Assembly: GCF_002844595.1 (NCBI RefSeq)
Contig: NZ_PJNW01000002.1
Coordinates: forward strand, 434,001 to 498,000
Source of the DNA: Pleomorphomonas diazotrophica
GTDB taxonomy: Bacteria; Pseudomonadota; Alphaproteobacteria; Rhizobiales; Pleomorphomonadaceae
DNA length: 64,000 bases
Direction of reading: 5' to 3'
Shown: piece after piece, positions 42,633 through 50,836 of the stretch
Position numbering within the stretch: position 1 is the stretch's first letter
Layout: each line of letters opens with the position of its first letter
Program-made: the position numbers and the translations under genes
Notes under the pieces: generated by a model
Seen by the model: the letters and a program-made list of their open reading frames with translations, nothing else
Database searches by the model: none
What the model was told of the DNA's origin: nothing

Positions 42633-43047
42633 TGGGTCCCCGGCGTCAAAAAATGGCTTCGTTGAGTATGAGTATATGGATAAGCCTCGCAGGATATCAC
42701 CTATCCTGTCCGATAGATCCAAACTCTGAAAGGCGGCCGCGAGGAAAAAAGAGGCCGCGCGCCTTTCGGAGCGCAAGAAGTGTTGCGCGAGTGAGTGAAC
42801 TGGCCGTTAACGCTGCTCAGGGCCGGGCTTCGCATTTTTGACGATGCGCGAGCTGCCTCACCCAGTCGTCTCCTCCTGCGCATCGGCTTTCGGCCGGACG
42901 AGTTGCGCTGGCTGCCGTGATGCGGCATGACTCGGCCACCCGAGCATTGGCCAACCAGGTTGAAACAACCGATCGGAAAGCGAAGGCTCACACTTGTTTG
43001 CTGGAGCGGCCTGTTTTCAAAGGGGCTTCAGTGTGGAGGTTCCCGAA
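42633..43047. other. Intergenic region between eipB and the RidA-family gene
   Basis: About 415 bases. Short open frames here have poor codon use and no ribosome-binding site. It holds the divergent promoters. A long imperfect hairpin spans 42728-42767 (GAAAGGCG with CGCCTTTC, plus GGCC/GGCC inside, and an A-rich loop), without a T tract, so it is not a standard terminator. Confidence 0.5.
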
Positions 43048-43512
43048 ATGACCAGTTCCGTCGAATCCGCGCTCATCGGCCTCGGCCTGACGCTGCCCGA
43101 GGCGATTGCCCCGGTTGCCAACTATGTGCCCTACGTCCGCACGGGCAACCTGCTGTTCGTCTCGGGGCAGATCTCCAAGACGACGGCCGGCGCGGCCGTC
43201 ACCGGCAAGCTCGGCGTTGATGTCGACGTGGCCGCCGGTCAGAAGGCGGCCGAACTCTGCGCCCTCAACATCCTGGCGCAGGTGAAGGCTGCCGTCGGCG
43301 ATCTCGACCGCATCGTGCGGGTCGTCCGTCTCAATGCCTTCGTCAACTCCGCCCCGGAGTTCATCGACCAGCCGCAGGTTGTCAACGGAGCGTCAAATCT
43401 CATGGCTAACGTGCTCGGCGACAAGGGAAAGCACAGCCGCACGGCCGTCGGCGTCGCCTCCCTGCCGCTCGGTGTCGCGGTGGAAATCGACGCCATCATC
43501 GAGGTTTCCTGA
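43048..43512 (+). CDS. RidA/YjgF-family protein
   Basis: A 154-residue member of the Rid family. RidA proteins hydrolyse reactive enamine/imine intermediates; the longer subfamily (about 150 residues, with LLFVSGQISKTTAG, LNILAQVKAAVGDLDRIVRVVRLNAFVNSAPEF and RTAVGVASLPLGVAVEIDAIIEV) is of less certain activity. GGAGG lies 8 bases before ATG 43048. The glycerophosphodiesterase gene follows after 5 bases, so the two form an operon. Confidence 0.92.
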   Translation: MTSSVESALIGLGLTLPEAIAPVANYVPYVRTGNLLFVSGQISKTTAGAAVTGKLGVDVDVAAGQKAAELCALNILAQVKAAVGDLDRIVRVVRLNAFVNSAPEFIDQPQVVNGASNLMANVLGDKGKHSRTAVGVASLPLGVAVEIDAIIEVS

Positions 43513-43517
43513 GGCAA

Positions 43518-44273
43518 ATGAGTGATTTTTCCTGGCTGACCGCCCGCCCGATCGCCCACCGCGGCCTGCATGACGCCAAGGTCGGGCGGATCGAGAACAC
43601 GCTTTCGGCTTTCGATGCCGCCGCGCGGGCGGGCTTTCCGATGGAGATGGATGTCCATCTCTCGGCCGATGGCGTCGTCTACGTCTTCCACGACGACGTG
43701 CTGGACCGCCTGACCACCGGCCAAGGTCCGGTTGCCGGCCGGACGATGGCCGAGCTCAAGGCCATCCCCATGGTCGGGACCGAGGACCGCATTCCGACAC
43801 TGAGGGAAGTGCTCGACCTCGTCGCCGGGCGCACCGGCCTCGTCGTCGAGATCAAGAGCTACTTTGCCGAGCGTCAGCGCGACCTCGTGGAGGCGACGGC
43901 GCGCGAGCTAGCCACCTATGGCGGACCGGTGGTGGTCGAATCCTTCGACCCGCGCCAGATCCAGGATCTCGCCGAGATTGCGCCCGACCTGCCGCGCGGC
44001 ATCGTCGCCGACGATGCGATGAGCGCCGAGGATTACAATCACTATCGCGTCCTGGCGCAGGAGGAGCTCGCGACGCTCTCCCATCGCTCCTGGTCGCACT
44101 TCCAATTCGTGAGCTATTGGGTGAAGCTCATCGGCAACGACGTCAGCCGAAAGGTGCGGGACGAGTGGAAATTGCCGGTGACGGCCTGGACCATCCGCAA
44201 GCCGGACGAGCGCCGGATGGCCGCGGAGTTCGGTGCCCAGCTGGTGTTCGAGGGATTCGATCCCGACGCCTGA
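43518..44273 (+). CDS. ugpQ: Glycerophosphodiester phosphodiesterase (UgpQ-type)
   Basis: Hydrolyses glycerophosphodiesters to glycerol-3-phosphate and alcohol. A 251-residue TIM-barrel enzyme with the family motifs IAHRGLH (catalytic His), ENTLSAFDAA, MEMDVHLSADG and YVFHDDVLDRLT, all key residues visible; the C-terminal motif TAWTIRKPDE is also typical. No signal peptide, so it is cytoplasmic. It follows the RidA-family gene with 5 bases between. Confidence 0.92.
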   Translation: MSDFSWLTARPIAHRGLHDAKVGRIENTLSAFDAAARAGFPMEMDVHLSADGVVYVFHDDVLDRLTTGQGPVAGRTMAELKAIPMVGTEDRIPTLREVLDLVAGRTGLVVEIKSYFAERQRDLVEATARELATYGGPVVVESFDPRQIQDLAEIAPDLPRGIVADDAMSAEDYNHYRVLAQEELATLSHRSWSHFQFVSYWVKLIGNDVSRKVRDEWKLPVTAWTIRKPDERRMAAEFGAQLVFEGFDPDA

Positions 44274-44294
44274 CGGGATCTCCTCCAGGAAAGC

Positions 44295-44320
44295 GGAAGG
44301 CGCCGTGAGCGACGCCTCCC
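44295..44320. terminator. Possible bidirectional terminator
   Basis: 8-bp stem with one mismatch (GGAAGGCG 44295-44302; CGCCTCCC 44313-44320) in the 51-base gap between two convergent genes. T-runs on either side are weak. Confidence 0.3.
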
Positions 44321-44324
44321 GTTG

Positions 44325-45215
44325 TTACGCCGTGAGAGCAGCCCGGTTCGCCTCAAGATAGCTGGCGATCGGGCTCGGCTTGCGGCCGGTCAGCTCCTCC
44401 ACCGCCCCCGACGTCTTGGCCAGAAGGCCGGCGCTGTTGGTCGCGTCCAGAGAGAGCAGCATCTCGATGACCGGCGGCGGCAGGTTGGCCGCCTTCAGCC
44501 CCGAGGCCAGTGCCTCAGGCGAGAGATGGACGACGTTGATGGGCTTGGCGAGCTTCTCCGACGCGAGGGCGGCAAGTTCCTCGATCGTCAGGGCTTCGGC
44601 GCCGGTGATCTCGTAGATGGCGCGATCGTCCTTCCACGGACGAATGAGGGCGGCAGCGGCGGCACGGGCGCAATCCTCATGGGCGACATAGGCCACCTTG
44701 GTGCCCGGCTCTTCAGACGTATACCAGGTGCCGCTCTTCAAAACCGCCGGCAGGCTCATGGCCAGGTTTTCCTGGTACCAGTTGTTGCGCAGGATGCGGT
44801 AGGGCAGGCCGCTGTCGAAGATGGCCGTCTCGGTGCCGGCATGATCGCCGGCGAAGGACAGGGGATGATTGTCGCCATGTGGGTTGGGTGCTGAAGTGTA
44901 GACAAGCCCCTTGACCCCGGCCGCCTTTGCGGCCTTCACGGCGGCCTGCTGGCCGGCAAGGCGGACGCCGATGGCGTCGGTCGAGACGATGAGTAGGCGA
45001 TCGATGCCAGCGAAGGCGGCGGGCAGCGTCTCGGGCTTGTCGAAATCGACCGCCCGAACGGTTACGCCCCGCGTCGAGAGATCGGAGAGCTTGCCGGGGT
45101 CGCGGGTGCCGGCGACGAGGTCGGCAGGCGCAATGCCGAACTCGCCAAGAAGCAGATTGACCACGCTGCGGCCGAGCTTGCCGGTGGCACCGGTGACCAT
45201 CAATTTCTCGCTCAT
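44325..45215 (-). CDS. NAD(P)H-binding oxidoreductase, QorB/YtfG-like
   Basis: A 296-residue atypical short-chain dehydrogenase (NmrA/QorB type). The dinucleotide-binding motif GATGKLG stands at residues 8-14, followed by RDPGKL (binding of the NADP phosphate is plausible). The central motif VYTSAPNPHGD and the C-terminal region match E. coli QorB (YtfG), an NADPH:quinone reductase. In E. coli ytfG is divergent from the HxlR regulator ytfH; here, too, an HxlR-family gene is divergent, 120 bases away. Quinone or electrophile detoxification is therefore likely, by inference. Confidence 0.88.
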   Translation of the reverse strand: MSEKLMVTGATGKLGRSVVNLLLGEFGIAPADLVAGTRDPGKLSDLSTRGVTVRAVDFDKPETLPAAFAGIDRLLIVSTDAIGVRLAGQQAAVKAAKAAGVKGLVYTSAPNPHGDNHPLSFAGDHAGTETAIFDSGLPYRILRNNWYQENLAMSLPAVLKSGTWYTSEEPGTKVAYVAHEDCARAAAAALIRPWKDDRAIYEITGAEALTIEELAALASEKLAKPINVVHLSPEALASGLKAANLPPPVIEMLLSLDATNSAGLLAKTSGAVEELTGRKPSPIASYLEANRAALTA

Positions 45216-45285
45216 GAAAGCTCCTTGATTCCGTTTCGCAACATTGTCTCTTTTTGAGATCGACCCTAAGATAGAGCGCAGGTTT

Positions 45286-45314
45286 GGGCGGGCAAGACGG
45301 CAGTTTGCCCTGCC
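45286..45314. promoter_or_regulatory. Imperfect inverted repeat, possible HxlR operator
   Basis: GGGCGGGCAA (45286-45295) and TTTGCCCTGCC (45304-45314) form a near-palindrome around an 8-base centre, between the divergent qorB-like and hxlR genes and just upstream of the regulator's ribosome-binding site. Dyads in this position are usual for HxlR autoregulation; binding is not shown. Confidence 0.3.
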
Positions 45315-45335
45315 TTAGTTACTTGGAGGGAACCG

Positions 45336-45752
45336 GTGACGGCATCAATTTCCGGCGAAGTGGACGCCATGCTCGACGGTTTTCGGCGGGCGATCGGAAT
45401 CGAACCGGATTTCGACAATTGCCCGATCCGGGGCGTTCTCGACCGCATCGGCGACAAGTGGAGCACGCTGATGGTGCTGACGCTGGCGCTCAGGCCGCAC
45501 CGCTTTGGCGAGCTGAAGCGCGCCATTCCCGATATTTCCCAGCGCATGCTGACGCAGACGCTGCGCGACCTTCAGCGCGACGGCTATGTGGCGAGGAAGG
45601 TGTTTCCAACCACTCCGCCGGCCGTCGAATACAGGCTCACCGATCTCGGAAGATCGCTGATGGTGCCGCTGGCTGGGCTGGTCGATTGGGCTGTCAAAAC
45701 GCGCGGCGAGGTCGAGGCGGCGCGCGCCGCCTTCGACCGGGAAAACGTCTGA
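45336..45752 (+). CDS. HxlR-family transcriptional regulator
   Basis: A 138-residue winged-helix regulator: NCPIRGVLDRIGDKWSTLMVLTLALRPHRFGELKR in pieces, then DISQRMLTQTLRDLQRDGYV (recognition helix) and PPAVEYRLTDLGRSL. A single cysteine at about residue 29, just before the DNA-binding domain, is where redox- or electrophile-sensing HxlR proteins (QorR, HypR) carry theirs. The start codon is GTG 45336, decided by a strong GGAGGG 5 bases upstream. Divergent from the QorB-like gene, which it probably controls. Confidence 0.92.
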   Translation: MTASISGEVDAMLDGFRRAIGIEPDFDNCPIRGVLDRIGDKWSTLMVLTLALRPHRFGELKRAIPDISQRMLTQTLRDLQRDGYVARKVFPTTPPAVEYRLTDLGRSLMVPLAGLVDWAVKTRGEVEAARAAFDRENV

Positions 45753-45762
45753 CGGATGTCCC

Positions 45763-46188
45763 TTACGCGGCGAGGGCGGCCTTGAGCTTTTCGGCGTGAG
45801 CCGTGAGCAGCGCCGCATCGGCCATCTTGCCGGTGTGCGGACGGAGCGGCACGCCGAGGTAACGCGGCACGACGTGGAAATGAAGGTGGAACACGGTCTG
45901 GCCGGCCGGTGCCTCGTTGTATTGCATGATGACCGCGCCGTCGGCCTCGAAGGCCTTCACAGCCGCCTTGGCAATCTTCTGGGTGACCTTGATCACCTTG
46001 GCAAGAACGTCCGGCTCGACGTCGAGAATGTTGCGGGCCGGCGTCTTGGGGAGAATCAGCGTGTGACCGTCCGACTGCGGCATGACGTCCATGAAGGCGA
46101 GAACATCGTCGTCCTCGTAGACCTTGTAGGCCGGAATGTCGCCGCGCAGGATCTTGGCGAAGATGTTGTCGACATCGTAGGCGGTCAT
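45763..46188 (-). CDS. HIT-family hydrolase
   Basis: A 141-residue histidine-triad protein (purine nucleoside phosphoramidase type). It begins TAYDVDNIFAKILRGDIPAYKVYEDD and carries the triad HLHFHVVPR (about 97-105), with the usual SDGHTLILPK region. The physiological substrate in bacteria is usually unknown. ATG 46188 is preceded by GGGAGAG. It lies downstream of the FemAB-like gene on the same strand (56-base gap), and is convergent with hxlR. Confidence 0.94.
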   Translation of the reverse strand: MTAYDVDNIFAKILRGDIPAYKVYEDDDVLAFMDVMPQSDGHTLILPKTPARNILDVEPDVLAKVIKVTQKIAKAAVKAFEADGAVIMQYNEAPAGQTVFHLHFHVVPRYLGVPLRPHTGKMADAALLTAHAEKLKAALAA

Positions 46189-46244
46189 CGTGCTCTCCCG
46201 AGAGGAACTGTCGGAGCGCAAGGTGGTCTGTTGCGTCCGAACGG

Positions 46245-47459
46245 TCAATCCCGTTCCTGCAGCGGGCCGCGCCGGAAGGGGCCGAGCCCCTCGAGCTCTT
46301 CTTCCGCCCTGAGGACGGCTCGTCTTTCCCGGGCGAGAAAGTCGGCCACCGCCCGACGAAGACCTGCGTTGGCGATATAGTGGGCCGAACGGGTGGTCTC
46401 CGGCAGGTAGCCACGGGACAGCTTGTGTTCGCCCTGAGCGCCGGCCTCCACCACAGCGAGGCGATGGGCGATGGCATAGTCGATGGCCTGGTGATAGCAG
46501 ACCTCGAAATGCAGGAAGGGGTGTTCCTCGATGGCGCCCCAGTTGCGGCCATAGAGCCGATCGGAGCCGATCAGGTTGAGCGCGCCGGCGATATAACGCC
46601 CGGCGCGCCGCGCCATGACCAGCAGGATACGGTCGGCCATCCTTTCGGACAGCAGGGAGAAGAAGCGACGGTTGAGATAGGGCGTGCCCCACTTGCGACC
46701 GCCGGTATCCATGTAGAAGGCGAAGAAGGCGTCCCAGTGGGCTTCGGTGAGGTCACCGCCGGTCACCCACTCGATGTCGATTCCATCCTGAAGCGCTTCC
46801 CGCCGTTCGCGTTTCAGCGCCTTGCGCTTGCGGGAGGCGAGGCGGCCGAGAAAGTCGTCGTAACTCTCGTAGCCCTCGTTCCTGAACTGGAACTGTTGGT
46901 CCAACCGTTCGAGCCATCCTTCGGCGCCGAGGGCGGCGGCACCCGGCTCGTCGACGAAGGTCACATGGGCAGATGACAGCTCGTAGCGGTCGGCGAGGAG
47001 CTTCATGCCGCGGGCCAACGCCCGGCGAGTCGCTTCGTCGGCGGCGAAGAGGCGCGGGCCACTGACCGGCGTGAAGGGTACTGACGATTGGAGCTTCGGG
47101 TAGTATCGCCCGCCGGCGCGTTCCCACGCATCGGCCCAACCATGGTCGAAGACATACTCGCCATAGGAGTGCCCCTTGAGATAAGCGGGCGCGGCCCCGA
47201 TCAGACGTCCGTTCTCGTCTTCGAGCAGCAGGTGGCTCGGCAACCAGCCGGTCTCGGCCGCGGCGCATCCCGATTCCTCGCAGGCGAGAAGAAAGTCGTA
47301 GCTGACAAAGGGATTGTAGGACGAGGGCGGCCCTTCGCCGATCCAGCGGATGGCACCACGCGGCCCGGTCTCCCAGCCGGGATTGGCAAGGCCATCCCAG
47401 TCGGCCTTGGCCACGGCGGCAAGCGTGTCGGCGGTACGCAGCGAGAGCGAATGGGGCAT
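46245..47459 (-). CDS. FemAB-like/GNAT-fold acyltransferase (DUF482)
   Basis: A 404-residue protein of the FemAB_like family (PF04339). Characteristic pieces are SSYNPFVSYDFLLACEESG, HLLLEDENGRLIGAAPAYLKGHSYGEYVFDHGWADA, PVSGPRLF, YNYD-like EGYESYDDFLGRLASRKRKALKRER, and the C-terminal FEVCYHQAIDYAI and GAQGEHKLSRGYLP. The family has two GNAT folds and is predicted to aminoacylate or acylate something; no substrate is proven. I chose ATG 47459 (MPHSLSLR); an in-frame GTG at 47558 is possible but less convincing. HIT follows on the same strand. Confidence 0.88.
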   Translation of the reverse strand: MPHSLSLRTADTLAAVAKADWDGLANPGWETGPRGAIRWIGEGPPSSYNPFVSYDFLLACEESGCAAAETGWLPSHLLLEDENGRLIGAAPAYLKGHSYGEYVFDHGWADAWERAGGRYYPKLQSSVPFTPVSGPRLFAADEATRRALARGMKLLADRYELSSAHVTFVDEPGAAALGAEGWLERLDQQFQFRNEGYESYDDFLGRLASRKRKALKRERREALQDGIDIEWVTGGDLTEAHWDAFFAFYMDTGGRKWGTPYLNRRFFSLLSERMADRILLVMARRAGRYIAGALNLIGSDRLYGRNWGAIEEHPFLHFEVCYHQAIDYAIAHRLAVVEAGAQGEHKLSRGYLPETTRSAHYIANAGLRRAVADFLARERRAVLRAEEELEGLGPFRRGPLQERD

Positions 47460-47632
47460 GGATGGAAGGAGTCGTGGCCAGTAAGGGTTAGTCCCTAGGA
47501 TAGACCGGACTTGGCAGACGAGGCAAATCTCCGATTTCTCAGGCCGATCGACCTTCACGGCTTCTCAGAGCGAAACCAAGCATTAACGGGAAGGGCTCTA
47601 TTTAAAATTGTTGCTTTTGACGGATTTCAGAC

Positions 47633-47980
47633 GTGCACAAAAGCCAGAAGTTGTCGAAGCGGGAAATGGCGGAGCTGATCGCCCGCTTGCGCAATCCCAA
47701 TGTCCGGGTTGGGGAACAGCGCGGCGCGGACCGGCTGAACTGCCATTGGCCGGCTCTGGTGCATTCCGAGCCGCGAGACATTGCCTGCGTCGTTGAGAAC
47801 ATCAGCCACAGTGGTTGCCGTATTCGTACCACCGGCACGCTGTTCGCGCGGGGGGACCCGGTGGTCGTCCGCATCCCCTCCCAGAAGATGGTGCTGGACG
47901 GAGTGATTGCCTGGGCGCGCGCCGAAGAGGCCGGCATCCAGTTCAGCTTCGGCGACGAAAGCCACAACCTGACGGTCTGA
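47633..47980 (+). CDS. PilZ-domain protein
   Basis: A 115-residue single-domain cyclic-di-GMP receptor candidate. Both binding motifs are present: R-x3-R as QRGADRL (about residues 29-34) and (D/N)-x-S-x2-G as NISHSGC (about 55-61). The C-terminal strand pattern (VLDGVIAWARAEEAGIQFS) also matches PilZ. The start is GTG 47633 with no clear ribosome-binding site; an in-frame ATG at 47669 would still keep the domain. The target is unknown: motility and polysaccharide synthesis are the usual outputs. It stands alone, divergent from the FemAB-like gene. Confidence 0.85.
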   Translation: MHKSQKLSKREMAELIARLRNPNVRVGEQRGADRLNCHWPALVHSEPRDIACVVENISHSGCRIRTTGTLFARGDPVVVRIPSQKMVLDGVIAWARAEEAGIQFSFGDESHNLTV

Positions 47981-48042
47981 CACGAGCCGAGCGGTGGAAT
48001 CCGGCAGCGGACATTGGTTGCCCGCCACCGGTCAGTTGGTCG

Positions 48043-48546
48043 TCAGTGTACCATGCCGGGCATGGCCGCCATCGGGTCGGCGCCGGTCAACAGCGTCGGG
48101 TCGAGCATGCCGAAGATCATCGCCACATGGGCGACGATCAGGAACAGCGCCACGAAGCCGGCGTGCAGGCCGAGCCTTGCCTCGGGGCGGCGATCCTTCC
48201 AGAGAAGGCCGAGATCGATCAGGGCGATGCCGCCGAGCGGGATGACGCCGGCAAGATAGAATCCGACGGCGATCACGTCCGCCGGGCCGCGCCAGGCGCC
48301 GCCGCTGGTCAGCGGCACCACGGCGGTGAAGAACAGATAGAGGAACACGCCCAGGAAATAGATGCCGGCGATCGATCCGGCGATCCGGCTCACCTGCCGC
48401 ACCGCGCCGTCGAGGCGGCGCGTGTAGAGCAGGTAGAGCTCGGCGATGGCGATGGTCTCGGCGAGAATCACCGGGACCGCCATGAAGATGATGAGGTTCC
48501 ACGGCTGGTTGGCGGCCAGCAGTTCCATGTAGTGGGTCATGGGCAT
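48043..48546 (-). CDS. Small integral membrane protein (DUF6803-like)
   Basis: A 167-residue protein with four or five hydrophobic helices (WNLIIFMAVPVILAETIAIAELYLLY; IAGSIAGIYFLGVFLYLFFTAVV; DVIAVGFYLAGVIPLGGIALIDLGLL; GFVALFLIVAHVAMIFGML in pieces). Its C-terminus is Met-rich (MAAMPGMVH). It resembles proteins labelled permease/DUF6803; no function is established. GGAGA stands 9 bases before ATG 48546. The gene lies 83 bases downstream of a His/Met/Cys-rich secreted protein on the same strand, so a shared role in metal handling is plausible but unproven. Confidence 0.75.
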   Translation of the reverse strand: MPMTHYMELLAANQPWNLIIFMAVPVILAETIAIAELYLLYTRRLDGAVRQVSRIAGSIAGIYFLGVFLYLFFTAVVPLTSGGAWRGPADVIAVGFYLAGVIPLGGIALIDLGLLWKDRRPEARLGLHAGFVALFLIVAHVAMIFGMLDPTLLTGADPMAAMPGMVH

Positions 48547-48629
48547 GATCGTCTGTCTCCGTGCGGCAGGCGCGGCGCTCCGGCCGGCGGCTGCGGCAAT
48601 GCTGAATGATGTGTTCGTTCGGAGGGCGA

Positions 48630-49028
48630 TCAGGCGCGGGGCGGCGGCGTCGGCGGCGCCGCGGACATGGCAGACAGGCGCTTGGCAACAGACGGCGCGC
48701 CGGCGGAGAACTCGGCCGTAAAGTGCGGCGCCGCGACGGCGGCGTTGAACAGGCCGGCGCAGGCGGCAGGGCAGGTGCATCCGGCGAGCTTGGCATGACT
48801 GTGACCGGTCTGGTCGCTGTCGGCGCAGGTGTTGACGTCAGCAGAAGCAAGCCAGGCCACGGCACCGTGGGCTGCGGCAACCGGTGCAGGCGTGGCAGTT
48901 GGTTGCTGCGCCGTCGCCTGGACTGAGGTCGCCATCGGATGTCCCATGCTGCCATGCTCATGCGCGGAGGCCGCCGACATCAAGGCCAGCGTGAGTAGCG
49001 CGAGGAAGGCGAGGAGCCGGCGGATCAT
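48630..49028 (-). CDS. Secreted His/Met/Cys-rich protein, possible metal binder
   Basis: A 132-residue protein with a clear signal peptide (MIRRLLAFLALLTLALMSA, cleavage likely after ASA). The mature part begins HEHGSMGHPM, a dense His/Met cluster, has an Ala/Pro/Thr-rich spacer, then a cysteine/histidine cluster (NTCADSDQTGHSHAKLAGCTCPAACAG) and a Pro-rich end. The composition recalls the copper-linked CopL/DUF2946 group, but I cannot prove membership. The neighbouring membrane protein downstream may be its partner. Expression control is not visible. Confidence 0.7.
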   Translation of the reverse strand: MIRRLLAFLALLTLALMSAASAHEHGSMGHPMATSVQATAQQPTATPAPVAAAHGAVAWLASADVNTCADSDQTGHSHAKLAGCTCPAACAGLFNAAVAAPHFTAEFSAGAPSVAKRLSAMSAAPPTPPPRA

Positions 49029-49115
49029 GCCATCATAATGCTTGAGTGACGAGTGCAGGATTATTGACGGCGGCGGGACCCACCGTCAACCACGGGAAAA
49101 TGCGGCAGGCCCTCG

Positions 49116-49589
49116 TCAGTGCTTGTGGCCGTAGACTTCCGCCGGATCGAAGCGGCGCTCGCCGCCGACCTGTTCGAGCCGCACCGGACCCTCCGCCGCC
49201 TTCTGGCCGAGCGGCGCGCGCCGGTAGAAGCAGGACACCTGTCCGGTGTGGCAGGTGGCGCCCGCGCCTTCAACCCGCACGCGCAGTACCAGCGCGTCCT
49301 GGTCGCAGTCGGTGAGCAACTCCACCACCTTCTGCACGTTGCCCGAGGTGGCGCCCTTGTGCCAGAGTTCGCCGCGCGACCGGCTCCAGTACCAGCCTTC
49401 GCCGGTTTCGATGGTCAGCGCCAGGCTCTCGGCGTTCATGTAGGCGACCATCAGCACCTGGCCGCTGTCGGCGTCGACGGTGACGCAGGCGATCGTACCA
49501 TCCGGTCCGAAGCGCGGGGTCAGCACGTCGCCGGCCTCGAGCGCGGCCTTGTCGCCGGCGGGCGGGAACAGTTTGGTCTCGGACGTCAT
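49116..49589 (-). CDS. hisI: Phosphoribosyl-AMP cyclohydrolase
   Basis: Third step of histidine synthesis: opens the purine ring of phosphoribosyl-AMP. The 157-residue monofunctional form (no fused HisE) has the conserved [33 protein letters not shown], the metal-binding [11 protein letters not shown], and the zinc cysteines in [14 protein letters not shown]. It follows folE by 7 bases on the same strand; the folE-hisI pairing is common in rhizobia. The other his genes are outside the window. Confidence 0.96.
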   Translation of the reverse strand: MTSETKLFPPAGDKAALEAGDVLTPRFGPDGTIACVTVDADSGQVLMVAYMNAESLALTIETGEGWYWSRSRGELWHKGATSGNVQKVVELLTDCDQDALVLRVRVEGAGATCHTGQVSCFYRRAPLGQKAAEGPVRLEQVGGERRFDPAEVYGHKH

Positions 49590-49596
49590 CTCGGGA

Positions 49597-50211
49597 TCAC
49601 TTGCCTTCGCCGCGCACCATCATCATGAAGCGGGCCTGTTCGGTGGGGTCGGTCTTGAAGCAGCCGGTGAAGCGCGCGGTCACCGTCGAGGCGCCCGGCT
49701 TCTGGACGCCGCGCATGGCCATGCAGAGATGCTCGGCTTCGATCAGCACGGCGGCGCCGCGTGGCTTCAGCACCTTGTCGATGGCGTTGCTGACCTGGGC
49801 CGTCATAGTCTCCTGCGTCTGCAACCGCCGCGCATACATTTCGACGATGCGGGCGAGCTTGGACAGGCCGACGACACCGGTGGTGGGATAATAGGCGATA
49901 TGGGCCTTGCCGATGAAAGGCACCATGTGGTGCTCGCAGTGGGAATAGAAGGGAATGTCGCGCACGAGGATCAGTTCCTCGTAGCCGGCCACCTCGGAGA
50001 AGATGCGGTCGAGCACTTCCTCATCGGTCTGGCCATAACCGGAGAAAAGCTCGGCATAAGCCTTTACCACGCGCTTCGGTGTGTCGAGCAACCCCTCGCG
50101 ATCAGGGTCTTCCCCGGCATAGGCGATCAGCGTCCGCACGGCGGCCTCGGCTTCCTCGCGGCTGGGACGGCGGGTCTTGCGAGCGCCGGCGGTGAAGATG
50201 GCATCGTCCAT
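49597..50211 (-). CDS. folE: GTP cyclohydrolase I
   Basis: Makes dihydroneopterin triphosphate from GTP, the first step of folate synthesis. The 204-residue protein contains the zinc and catalytic motif [19 protein letters not shown] (about 102-120), [20 protein letters not shown], and [17 protein letters not shown] (second zinc Cys). ATG 50211 ([12 protein letters not shown]) fits the family length; the upstream in-frame extension is not credible. First gene of the folE-hisI unit, divergent from the NifU-like gene. Confidence 0.96.
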   Translation of the reverse strand: MDDAIFTAGARKTRRPSREEAEAAVRTLIAYAGEDPDREGLLDTPKRVVKAYAELFSGYGQTDEEVLDRIFSEVAGYEELILVRDIPFYSHCEHHMVPFIGKAHIAYYPTTGVVGLSKLARIVEMYARRLQTQETMTAQVSNAIDKVLKPRGAAVLIEAEHLCMAMRGVQKPGASTVTARFTGCFKTDPTEQARFMMMVRGEGK

Positions 50212-50385
50212 GCTTGGTCCTTCCTGGGGCCGAGGTGCCTCGATCGGCGGCGCCACGACAGTCCGGCGTGTACCGCGCTTGGCGGTATGGCCGTCTCAGG
50301 CCTATATACGCGCCAGGAACTCGAGTTCAAAGTGGTTGGCGTCGAGCGGGAACGATATGCCCGACGGCCTGCCTTAGGTGTCAGC

Positions 50386-50826
50386 ATGCTCGATGAGATC
50401 TATAACGCCCGCATCCTCGATCTGGCCGGCAATATTGGCCGCATCGGCCGGCTCGCCGCGCCGGACGCCACGGCGACCCGCCATTCCCGCCTCTGCGGCT
50501 CGCAGATCACGGTGGATCTTCGCATGGAAGGCGACGTCGTCGCCGATTATGCCCATGAGGTAAAGGCCTGCGCACTGGGGCAGGCGGCGGCAGCGGTGAT
50601 GGCGAGACATGTCGTCGGCGCCACGGCGACAGAGCTCAGACAGGCCCGCGACGACATGTTCGCCATGCTGAAGGAAGGCGCCGCGCCGCCGGCCGGGCGC
50701 TTTGCCGAGATCAGCTGCCTCGAGCCGGTCCGTGACTTCAAGGCGCGGCATACGTCGACAATGCTGGTGTTCGAGGCGGTCGTCGCCTGCCTCGACGATA
50801 TCGCGGCGGCGCGTGCCACCGGCTGA
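50386..50826 (+). CDS. NifU/IscU-like iron-sulfur cluster scaffold protein
   Basis: A 146-residue protein of the NifU_N family. It begins MLDEIYNARILDLAGNIGRIG and has cysteines at the three scaffold positions (SRLCGSQITVDL, VKACALGQAAAAVM, ISCLEPVRDF), consistent with binding a cluster. It differs from canonical IscU in surrounding sequence, and annotation pipelines call it an iron-sulfur assembly scaffold. In rhizobia this gene precedes yidD, as here (10-base gap). No sufS, sufE or isc genes are nearby, so its partner proteins are not known from context. Confidence 0.88.
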   Translation: MLDEIYNARILDLAGNIGRIGRLAAPDATATRHSRLCGSQITVDLRMEGDVVADYAHEVKACALGQAAAAVMARHVVGATATELRQARDDMFAMLKEGAAPPAGRFAEISCLEPVRDFKARHTSTMLVFEAVVACLDDIAAARATG

Positions 50827-50836
50827 GGGGCAGGGC

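Noticed and set aside
42701-42991. 96-codon minus-strand open frame upstream of eipB
   Set aside because: Poor codon use, no ribosome-binding site, basic low-complexity translation; treated as intergenic.
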